From Streptomyces coeruleorubidus (GTDB lineage: Bacteria > Actinomycetota > Actinomycetes > Streptomycetales > Streptomycetaceae), in NCBI RefSeq assembly GCF_028885415.1, contig NZ_CP118527.1, forward strand, positions 8,990,001 through 9,054,000: DNA of 64,000 bases, read 5' to 3'. A model generated the notes under the pieces. The model saw only the letters and a list, made by a program, of their open reading frames with translations. It searched no databases and had not been told where the DNA came from. Shown piece after piece: positions 8,426-15,656 of this stretch (position 1 is the stretch's first letter; each line of letters begins with the position of its first letter). Both the position numbers and the translations under genes were made by a program.

Positions 8426-9394
8426 ATGCAGTACGTGAAGCTCGGTTCGACGGGCCTGGACGTCTCCCGGATCTGTCTGGGGTGCATGACCTACGGCCTG
8501 CCGGACCGCGGCAGTCACGAGTGGACCCTCGACGAGGATGCCTCGCGCCCGCTGATCCGGCAGGCCGTCGAGGCGGGGATCAACTTCTTCGACACGGCGA
8601 ACGTCTACTCCGACGGCACCAGCGAGGAGATCGTCGGCCGGGCCCTGCGCGACTTCGCCCGCCGCGACGAGATCGTGCTGGCGACGAAGGTGCACGGCAG
8701 GATGCGGCCCGGGCCCAACGGCGGCGGACTGTCCCGCAAGGCGATCATCAGCGAGCTCGACCAGAGCCTCACCCGCCTCGGCACCGACTACGTCGACCTC
8801 TACCAGATCCACCGCTTCGACCCGCACACCCCGGTCGAGGAGACGATGGAGGCCCTGCACGACGTCGTCAAGGCGGGCAAGGTCCGCTACATCGGGGCGA
8901 GTTCGATGTACGCCTGGCAGTTCTCCAAGGCCCAGTACACCGCCCGGCTGAACGGCTGGACCCGCTTCGTCTCCATGCAGAACCACTACAACCTCCTCTA
9001 CCGCGAGGAGGAGCGCGAGATGCTGCCCCTCTGCGCGGACCAGGGCGTCGGCGTGCTGCCCTGGAGCCCGCTCGCCCGCGGCCGCCTCACCCGCGACTGG
9101 GACTCCACGAGTGAGCGCGGCGCCACCGACCCCTTCAGCAGCAACCTCTACCCGGAGGGCGACCGCACCATCGTCGAGGCGGTCACCCGCATCGCCGGGG
9201 AGCGGGACGCGCCCCGCGCCCAGGTCGCCCTCGCCTGGCTGCTCCACCAGGACACGGTGACGGCCCCGATCGTCGGAGCGTCGAAGCCGCAGCACTTGGC
9301 GGACGCCGTGGCAGCGGTGGAGCTGGAGCTCAGCGACAAGGAACTCGAGGAACTGGAGCGGCCCTACACGCCGCATCCGATCGCCGGTCACTGA
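8426..9394 (+). CDS. Aldo/keto reductase
   Basis: A 322-residue NADPH-dependent oxidoreductase. It begins MQYVKLGSTGLDVSRICLGC, the standard AKR opening. NFFDTANVYSDGTSEEIVG contains the catalytic Asp and Tyr, LATKVHG the Lys, and VDLYQIHRFD the His. IGASSMYAWQF and the C-terminal TAPIVGASKPQHLADAV bind the cofactor phosphate. It resembles the YajO/IolS-like AKR branch that acts on sugars and aldehydes. The ATG at 8426 has a GCAGGAG site upstream. Monocistronic, converging on the PhyH gene. Confidence 0.93.
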   Translation: MQYVKLGSTGLDVSRICLGCMTYGLPDRGSHEWTLDEDASRPLIRQAVEAGINFFDTANVYSDGTSEEIVGRALRDFARRDEIVLATKVHGRMRPGPNGGGLSRKAIISELDQSLTRLGTDYVDLYQIHRFDPHTPVEETMEALHDVVKAGKVRYIGASSMYAWQFSKAQYTARLNGWTRFVSMQNHYNLLYREEEREMLPLCADQGVGVLPWSPLARGRLTRDWDSTSERGATDPFSSNLYPEGDRTIVEAVTRIAGERDAPRAQVALAWLLHQDTVTAPIVGASKPQHLADAVAAVELELSDKELEELERPYTPHPIAGH

Positions 9395-9422
9395 AAGCAG
9401 GGGTGCCTTTCCCGCGGAGCGC

Positions 9423-10262
9423 TCAGTGGGGCCCCTGCGGCGCGAACTCCGTCCCGCAGGGGCCCGCCCCCTCACTCTCCGGCAACTCCACCCTCGCCCC
9501 GTTCATCGTCAGCGTCCGGTAGAACCCCCCGATCCGCTCCGCCGACCGGCCCACGTAGTGCCCGATGAACGACCGCCGGAACCGGTCAGACGTATGGTTC
9601 GGCTGGGACCCGTGCACCAGACTGCCGTTGAAGAACAGAACATCCCCCGGCTCCATGTCCACCGGCACGGCGGCCAGGCCGGGCGGCGGCGGAACGTACT
9701 CCCGGGCGAACGACACCCCCGCATCCGCCTCCTCCGGACAGAACAAGTCCATCCTGTGCGTGCCCGGCACGACCTCCAGCCCGCCGTTCTCCCGGTCGAT
9801 CACGTCGCAGGCCAGCCACGCCGCCACACACGTGCCCGGCTCCACCCGCAGGTAGAAGTTGTCCTGGTGCAGTGCCTGACCCCGGGCGCCCGGCGGCTTG
9901 AAGTAGAACATGCTCTGCGCGGCCAGGACCTCCTCCCCGAGGAGCTCCTCCAGCACCGCCCGCAGCCGGGAGTCCAGCAGGACGTCGCGAGCGAGGTCGT
10001 TGATCTCGTGCGGGTGCATCACCCGCGGCCAGACGTGCAGCGGATCGGCGCCCGGCCCGGACGCGCGCGGCTCGAAGTGCCCGGGAACCGGGCCGGCCGC
10101 ACGCAGCGCCGAGAACTCCCCGCACAGCCGCTCGGTCTCGTCGGCCCCGAAGAGCCCGCGCACGACCGTGAAACCGTCCTCCTCGAACCCCTCCCGGTGC
10201 CGCCGGAGCCCGGCAGGGTCCAGGATGGAAGCGCCGGCGGCGCCATTGCCCGTGACTGTCAT
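9423..10262 (-). CDS. Phytanoyl-CoA dioxygenase (PhyH) family protein
   Basis: A 279-residue Fe(II)/2-oxoglutarate oxygenase-like protein. The metal-binding HxD is in QALHQDNFYL and the distal His in NGSLVHGSQPNH, with the 2OG-binding Arg in SDRFRRSFIGHY. PGTHRMDLF after the HxD strand is typical of PhyH relatives. These enzymes hydroxylate lipids, amino acids or natural products. The ATG at 10262 has GAGGAG upstream. It is divergent from an AraC regulator across 63 bases, suggesting local control, possibly in response to a small metabolite. Confidence 0.88.
   Translation of the reverse strand: MTVTGNGAAGASILDPAGLRRHREGFEEDGFTVVRGLFGADETERLCGEFSALRAAGPVPGHFEPRASGPGADPLHVWPRVMHPHEINDLARDVLLDSRLRAVLEELLGEEVLAAQSMFYFKPPGARGQALHQDNFYLRVEPGTCVAAWLACDVIDRENGGLEVVPGTHRMDLFCPEEADAGVSFAREYVPPPPGLAAVPVDMEPGDVLFFNGSLVHGSQPNHTSDRFRRSFIGHYVGRSAERIGGFYRTLTMNGARVELPESEGAGPCGTEFAPQGPH
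9429..9465. terminator. Hairpin in the 3' end of the PhyH gene
   Basis: Perfect 12-bp arms GGGCCCCTGCGG / CCGCAGGGGCCC with a 13-base loop inside the final PhyH codons, between convergent genes. It probably serves both directions. Confidence 0.6.
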
Positions 10263-10325
10263 GAACGCACTCCTCGGTCAGTGGTCCCAGGCACGACACG
10301 CTAGGCCACCGAGCCACCGAGGAGG

Positions 10326-11258
10326 ATGCCCGTGCGTGCTGACGGATTGCCCGGCACTGCTGAGCACGGCCACGACGGGGACCCCGCGCCGCCGCCCGGC
10401 CTGGTCGTGCTCGGCCACTTCGACCAGCTGCCCGGATACGGCGTCAACCGGCCGCGCGGCTCCGCGAGTTGGCTCTTCACCTGGACCACGGGAGGCCGGG
10501 GGCGACTCTGGCAGGGCGGGGTGCAGACCTCGGCCGGCGCGGGCCACCTGGTCGTGCTCGCCCCGGGTGCCCCGCACGGCTACGCGGTCGAGCCCGGCGC
10601 CCGGCGCTGGCGGTTCTGGTGGGCGCACTGCCAGGCCCGCCCGTCGTGGGCCGCTTGGCTGCGGCCGTACGACGCCGGCGACGGGGTGTACGTGGTCACC
10701 TCCGCCCCGGCCGGAGTGCACGGCCGTGTCGAAGCGGCGTTCCGGCGGATGCACGCCGACGCCCGCCGGCCCGGCGCCGGGGCACCGCCCGACGCGGCGG
10801 CCCCGGACGGGCAGATCGCCGTCGCGCACGGCAGTGCCGCCCGCGAACTGGCGCTGTGCGCACTGGAGGAGATCGTCCTCCTCACCACCGCAGGTGCCCG
10901 GCCGGCGACCGCCCGTGTCGGCCTCGACCCACGGATCCACCGGGCCCAGGAGCTGATCGACGCCGACCCGGGCGCCCCGCACACGGTCCGCTCGCTGGCC
11001 GGGCAGGTCTCCCTGTCGCCGTCCCGCTTCGCTCATCTGTTCAGCCGTCAGCTCGGCCAGTCTCCCATGCGCGCCCTGCGCGAGGCGCGGCTGCGTCACG
11101 CCGCCCGGCTGCTGGAGGCGACCGGCCTGCCCGTGGAACGCGTCGCCACGGCCTCGGGTTTCGCCAGCCCGTTCCACTTCAACCGCGTCTTCCGCGAGCG
11201 GTACGGGACACCTCCCGGGACGTACCGGAACGCGGTTCACGGCGGCCCGCGGGACTGA
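10326..11258 (+). CDS. AraC family transcriptional regulator
   Basis: A 310-residue regulator. Residues 1-190 form a cupin-like sensing domain (GRLWQGGVQTSAGAGHLVVL, APGAPHGYAVEPG). The C-terminal 100 residues carry two helix-turn-helix units: VRSLAGQVSLSPSRFAHLFS and VERVATASGFASPFHFNRVF followed by YGTPPGTYR, the classical AraC signature. The position of the gene, divergent from the PhyH dioxygenase, implies that gene is its main target. Arrangements of this kind with sugar- or aromatic-compound sensing are common, but the effector is not deducible. The ATG has GAGGAGG immediately upstream. Confidence 0.92.
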   Translation: MPVRADGLPGTAEHGHDGDPAPPPGLVVLGHFDQLPGYGVNRPRGSASWLFTWTTGGRGRLWQGGVQTSAGAGHLVVLAPGAPHGYAVEPGARRWRFWWAHCQARPSWAAWLRPYDAGDGVYVVTSAPAGVHGRVEAAFRRMHADARRPGAGAPPDAAAPDGQIAVAHGSAARELALCALEEIVLLTTAGARPATARVGLDPRIHRAQELIDADPGAPHTVRSLAGQVSLSPSRFAHLFSRQLGQSPMRALREARLRHAARLLEATGLPVERVATASGFASPFHFNRVFRERYGTPPGTYRNAVHGGPRD

Positions 11259-11437
11259 GCAGCGGTGGGGTCATTGGTTCCGGAGGAGTCCTCGAAAGAG
11301 TCATGCCGGGAAGGTCCGAGGGTGTGAGCTGCTGTGCAGGCGGCAGTTCAATGGTTTCCGGGCGACGCCCGTAGCCGGGCGGAAAGGCGTCGCAAAAAAC
11401 AGAACGGACAGCACGGAAATCCCTTTTGCGCTGCACC

Positions 11438-11452
11438 TTGACACTTTGTCAA
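11438..11452. promoter_or_regulatory. Palindrome shared with the paralogous receptor gene
   Basis: TTGACACTTTGTCAA, 5-bp arms, followed by AGG. A matching TGAC-N5-GTCAA-N-GG lies at 27892-27908 upstream of the paralogue. It also contains a TTGACA -35-like hexamer. The rest of 11259-11636 holds no gene that I can support. Confidence 0.5.
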
Positions 11453-11636
11453 AGGTCCTGGCCGCGTACGCAATGCACGAAACGGCGAGATCCCTTGTTC
11501 CCTGTCGCTGACCTGTGTAAAGGTGTGGCTTGTCGGCGTTCGGACAAGACGCCATTCTTCGTATGCGCGAGGCCACCGGGCCGGCATACCCCTTGGTATG
11601 GACTTTCTTCCGCATGTCCTTGAGAGGAATGCAGCC

Positions 11637-13667
11637 GTGAACGACGCAGGCCCGTCGAATTCTCCGGGTCCGGCCCGCAGGATCGGCGCGACGGACGAGC
11701 AACTGAGCGCCGAGCTCAGGAAGTGGACAGGGGCGACCCCCGCGCTTCACCCCGTCGGCGAACTGCTGGACCGGCACTGGGAGGCGGCCTCCGCCTACGC
11801 CCGGCTGTGCACCGACGGTCCGCGTTCCGCCGGAATACTCACCACCGCCGCATTCACCCGGATCTTCGGCGAAACCCTGCGCCAGAACGGCCCCACCTCC
11901 GCGTGGCGGCCCCACCTGCTCGTCACCGTGCGGCGTATCGCGGCCGAGTGGGCCACCGATCACAGACGCGACATGCTCCACCCGGAACTGCTGTCCGGGG
12001 CCGGCGAGGGGGAGCGGGTGGCCGCCCGGCTGCTGCCGCAGCAGCACCGGCGCCTGCTGTCCGGCGCCTTCCAGCGGCTGCCCCAGTCCGCGCGCTGCCT
12101 GCTGTGGCACGTCGAGGTCGAGGCCGAACCGCTCACCGTCCCCGCCGGGTTGCTCGGCCTGGACGAGGAGGGCGCCCGCGTCGAACTGGGCCGGGCCCGT
12201 GACCGGCTGCGCGAGGAGAGCCTCCAGCTGCACCGCGAACTCGCGCCCGACGAGGAGTGCCGGCGCTACCTGCGCCTGCTCGACGTCACGTACCGGCGTG
12301 GCGCCCACGACATCGACCCCGATCTACGCGCGCATATCCAGGGCTGCGGGCACTGCGCCGCTACCGCGGACCAGCTCGACCAGTTCAACCACGGGCTCGG
12401 TCTCGCCCTGGCGGAGGGCGTGCTGGGCTGGGGCGGGCGGGAGTACGCTCAGAGCAGACCGAGCGCCGCCGCGGAGAGCGACGCGACCGACGCCCCGGTG
12501 CCCGGCGCGGAGCCGGCCGCCGCGGAGACCGGGCTCCCCGGGGGTGTGGCCGGTGAGGCCTTCCCCGACCCCGTGGTCCTCGCGGGCATGGTCGGGGAGT
12601 CGTTCACCGACCCGGTCGGCACGCCGGCCGCGCCACCCGCCCCCGACACAGGGGAAGCAGCGCAGGCTCTGGCCCACGACGGCTTCCCCGCCCCGCCCGA
12701 CGCCCCGCCGGCCAGTGGAACCACCCCTGGCCCGCGTGCCGAAGGCCCCCGCGCAGCGGCCCGCAGGTCCGCGCACAAGGCGGCCCGCCGTGCCGCCCGC
12801 CGCCGCAACCTCACCGCGGGCATCCTGACCGTCAGCGGCCTGGTCGTCCTCCCGCTCGTCGTGTGGTCCCTGGGCAACTCGGGCGAGGGCACTCCGCAGG
12901 CCGGTGCGGGCCGGCCCTCAAAGACGCCCGGCTCAGGTGCGGGCGAGTCGACGAGCGACTCCTCCTGGGCCGGGGCGGGCGACGCCGAGAAGGGCGCCCT
13001 GCGGGGCCGGCTGCGCAACGTCGCCTCCGGACTGTGCGTCGGCATCGAGGGCGACAAGGCCGTCGAGGGCGCGGAGGCAGAGCTGACCACCTGCTCCTCG
13101 GCCGCCGTCCAGCAGTGGACGTACGAGACCGACGGCCTGCTGCGCAACGGCGCCGGCCCCGACCTGTGCCTGGACTCGCACCTCGGCTACTCGGTCCGGC
13201 TGGCCCCCTGCACGGAAGCGTCCCGGCCGGAGACCAAGAACATCCGCTACGACTTCACCCTCCAGGGTGCCCTGGTGCCCCGCTGGGACCAGGACCTCGC
13301 CCTGGCTCCGGCCGCGACCGACGGCTCGGGAGCCCTCGTCCTCAAGGCCCGGGCGGACGAGGAGGGTCAGCGCTGGGCGATCGACACCTCCAAGGCGGAT
13401 CTCCAGTTGGAGGTCGTCAACTGGAGATCCGCCGCCCCGGCGCCGCGCCCCACGCCCACATCCACGCCCTCGAAGACGCCCACGGCGACACCGACACCGA
13501 CCCGGTCCGCCACCACGTCGACGGCACCGCAGTCGACGCCGACCAGTGCGCCCCCCTCCGAATCGCAGTGCTACGGCTACCACTGCGACGGGGACGGCCA
13601 GTACGGCTACCCCGGTTATGGCTACGGGTACGGCGGCTACGGTGACGGCGGAGGCGGCCACCGCTGA
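11637..13667 (+). CDS. Sigma-like / zinc-motif / TM / ricin-B lectin fusion protein
   Basis: A 676-residue multidomain protein. Residues 1-220 resemble ECF sigma regions 2 and 4: HWEAASAYARL...AAFTRIFGETL, then LPQSARCLLWHVEVE and a helix-turn-helix-like stretch. HIQGCGHC gives an HxxxCxxC site (His233, Cys237, Cys240), the zinc anti-sigma motif. A proline-rich linker, a membrane helix (about 391-412, GILTVSGLVVLPLVVWSLG) and an outside beta-trefoil (about 455-590) with QQWTYETDG and GQRWAI (QxW-type) follow. The tail is Pro/Thr-rich, then Tyr/Gly-rich (YGYPGYGYGYGGYGD). GTG at 11637 has GAGAGGA upstream. Inferred role: membrane glycan sensor with built-in sigma/anti-sigma parts. Paralogue at 28138. 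Confidence 0.75.
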   Translation: MNDAGPSNSPGPARRIGATDEQLSAELRKWTGATPALHPVGELLDRHWEAASAYARLCTDGPRSAGILTTAAFTRIFGETLRQNGPTSAWRPHLLVTVRRIAAEWATDHRRDMLHPELLSGAGEGERVAARLLPQQHRRLLSGAFQRLPQSARCLLWHVEVEAEPLTVPAGLLGLDEEGARVELGRARDRLREESLQLHRELAPDEECRRYLRLLDVTYRRGAHDIDPDLRAHIQGCGHCAATADQLDQFNHGLGLALAEGVLGWGGREYAQSRPSAAAESDATDAPVPGAEPAAAETGLPGGVAGEAFPDPVVLAGMVGESFTDPVGTPAAPPAPDTGEAAQALAHDGFPAPPDAPPASGTTPGPRAEGPRAAARRSAHKAARRAARRRNLTAGILTVSGLVVLPLVVWSLGNSGEGTPQAGAGRPSKTPGSGAGESTSDSSWAGAGDAEKGALRGRLRNVASGLCVGIEGDKAVEGAEAELTTCSSAAVQQWTYETDGLLRNGAGPDLCLDSHLGYSVRLAPCTEASRPETKNIRYDFTLQGALVPRWDQDLALAPAATDGSGALVLKARADEEGQRWAIDTSKADLQLEVVNWRSAAPAPRPTPTSTPSKTPTATPTPTRSATTSTAPQSTPTSAPPSESQCYGYHCDGDGQYGYPGYGYGYGGYGDGGGGHR

Positions 13668-13679
13668 CCGGACGCGGGC

Positions 13680-14909
13680 TCAGACCCCGACGACGCGCAG
13701 CGACAGCCACAGCGCCACCACGGCCGGCACCAGCGCGGCCGGCACCGCGAGCAGCCCGAGCCGGGTGAACTCCCCGAGCCCGACCCGGTCTCCGTGCTGC
13801 TGCACGATCCGCCGCCACAGCAGGGTCGCCAGCGATCCGGCGTAGGTCAGGTTGGGACCGATGTTGACGCCGAGCAGCACCGCAAGCACGGCACCGGGAC
13901 CGGACCCGGCGGTCAGCGGCAGCAGCACCAGAACCGCGGGCAGGTTGTTGACGAGGTTCGCCAGGACGGCGGCCAGCGCCGCCACGCCCAGCAGCGTGAG
14001 CAGGCCCGAGCCGTCGGGCAGCACCCGGTGGAGCGCGTCGGCGAGCCCGTGGTCGACGACCGCCCGCACGACGACGCCGAGGGCGAGCACGAACGCCAGG
14101 AAGGCAGGAGCGGCGGACCGCACCACCGTCAGCGGGGTGGCCTTCCGCCGCAGCAGCGCCCGCCCTGCCATGACCAGCGCCCCGGCCAGGGCAGCCCACG
14201 CCGGCGCGATCCCGACGGCCGAGGCCACGACGAACCCGGCGAGCGTACAGCCGACCGTGACGAGAGCGAACAGCGGCAGCGGCTCGGGAGGTCCTGCGGG
14301 GCCGGGGGAGGGCGCAGGGGCGGCCAGTTCGCCGTCGAAGAAGCGCCGGAACACCAGGTACTCGGCACCGATCGCCACCAGCCAGGGCAGCGCCATCAGG
14401 GCCGCGAACCGGGTGAAGCTCAGCCCGCTCGCCGTGAAGGCCAGCAGGTTGGTCAGGTTGGAGACCGGCAGCAGCAGCGAGGCGGTGTTCGACAGATGGG
14501 CGCACGCGTAGAGGTGCGGCCGGGCCTGGACGCCCATCCGAGCGGCGGTGGCGAGCACCACCGGTGTCAGCAGGACGACGGTGGCGTCCAGACTCAGCAC
14601 GGCCGTGATGACGGAGGCCAGCGCGAACACCGAGGTCAGCAGCCGCGCGGGACGCCCCGCCGCCCATCGGGCCATCCACGCCCCGCACGCCGTGAACAGC
14701 CCCTCTACGTCGCAGAAGTGCGCGAGCACCAGCACGGCCGCGAGGAAGCCGACCACGGGCCCCAGCCGCTGGATCTCCTCCCACGCGTGGTCCGGGGAGA
14801 TCACTCCGACGGCGACCGCGAGCCCGGCGGCCGGAACCGCCGGCACGGCCTCGGGCAGCCCCCGCGGACGGAGCACGGCCCAGACCAGCACGGCGGCCAG
14901 CAGCACCAC
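13680..14909 (-). CDS. ArsB/NhaD-type ion transporter (SLC13 superfamily permease)
   Basis: A 409-residue membrane protein with about ten to twelve hydrophobic segments. LSLDATVVLLTPVVLATA is the conserved loop of ArsB/NhaD proteins, and NLVNNLPAVLVLLPL plus LGVNIGPNLTYAGSLATLLW the second inverted-repeat signature. Such proteins export arsenite with ArsA or exchange Na/H; no ars genes are nearby, so the substrate is open. The GTG at 14909 is the first standard start. A CTG at 14939, ten codons upstream (LNTPLAEVLS), is preceded by GGAGG at good spacing and may be the real start. Confidence 0.85.
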   Translation of the reverse strand: MVLLAAVLVWAVLRPRGLPEAVPAVPAAGLAVAVGVISPDHAWEEIQRLGPVVGFLAAVLVLAHFCDVEGLFTACGAWMARWAAGRPARLLTSVFALASVITAVLSLDATVVLLTPVVLATAARMGVQARPHLYACAHLSNTASLLLPVSNLTNLLAFTASGLSFTRFAALMALPWLVAIGAEYLVFRRFFDGELAAPAPSPGPAGPPEPLPLFALVTVGCTLAGFVVASAVGIAPAWAALAGALVMAGRALLRRKATPLTVVRSAAPAFLAFVLALGVVVRAVVDHGLADALHRVLPDGSGLLTLLGVAALAAVLANLVNNLPAVLVLLPLTAGSGPGAVLAVLLGVNIGPNLTYAGSLATLLWRRIVQQHGDRVGLGEFTRLGLLAVPAALVPAVVALWLSLRVVGV

Positions 14910-15023
14910 GGACAGGACTTCGGCGAGCGGGGTGTTCAGGGCGGCGTCCTCCGCGACGTGATCAGGTCGTGCCCGCCCATGAAACCAGGGGCTCGTAAGA
15001 GAGCTGCGACGCCCCTGTCGGAC

Positions 15024-15578
15024 TCACGGCCCGCTGCCCGCCTCGAACGCCGTCAGGAACACCGAGGACGCGTTCCCGCCGACCGGCACCTCACCGGCCT
15101 TCCACCGCACCTCCAGCGGTTTCCGCTCGTCCGGCGGAGTCACCAGCAGCGCCGCCGGAGTCGCGGCGTGGGCCCCGCTGACCTCCGGGCTGGCGTACCG
15201 CAGCCCCGCCCAGGCGCTCTTGCCCGGCGCCAGCTTCACGGTCGCGGGCTCGCCGGGCGTGCGCTTAGGGTCTGGGCCCAGCTGCCTGCCGGACGCGTCG
15301 ACGAACGCGGCGCCCGGATAGCCGTGCAGGGTGCAGGTGCGTGAGGAGACGTTGGTCAGGACGACCGGGAAGTTGCGCTGCCCGGCCCCCGGATCCATCC
15401 GGCCGACGGAGGCGCGCAGCTCAAAGGTGTGACAGCGGGTACCGGTGCCGGCGGCGGGCACCTGCTGTGCGGCGGTCTTGGCGCGGTGCTCGGTGCCGCA
15501 GGCGGTCAGCGAACCGAGGACGGTGACCGCGCATGCGAGTAAGGCCGCCCGGCGTACGGACTGAGACGTTGTGGCCAT
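15024..15578 (-). CDS. DUF4232 secreted lipoprotein
   Basis: A 184-residue protein with a lipoprotein signal peptide: MATTSQSVRRAALLACAVTV, then LGSLTAC with the lipobox Cys at about residue 27. The mature part fits DUF4232, a beta-sandwich domain common in streptomycete exported proteins: CHTFELRASVGRMDPGAGQR, FPVVLTNVSSRTCTLHGYPG and a closing VRWKAGEVPVGGNAS. The function is unknown; the proteins sit on the outer face of the membrane. It lies downstream of the SpoIIE-type gene on the same strand with a 78-base gap containing a duplicated AATGGAGAAACGGCGGC sequence. Confidence 0.88.
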   Translation of the reverse strand: MATTSQSVRRAALLACAVTVLGSLTACGTEHRAKTAAQQVPAAGTGTRCHTFELRASVGRMDPGAGQRNFPVVLTNVSSRTCTLHGYPGAAFVDASGRQLGPDPKRTPGEPATVKLAPGKSAWAGLRYASPEVSGAHAATPAALLVTPPDERKPLEVRWKAGEVPVGGNASSVFLTAFEAGSGP

Positions 15579-15656
15579 GCCCTTCCGGGTGTCCGACGCG
15601 GCAATGGAGAAACGGCGGCAATGGAGAAACGGCGGCTGCGGAGAAACCGCGTCCGC

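Noticed and set aside
13680..14909. Arsenite pump of an ars operon
   Set aside because: No arsR, arsC or arsA nearby; kept as a general ArsB/NhaD-type permease.
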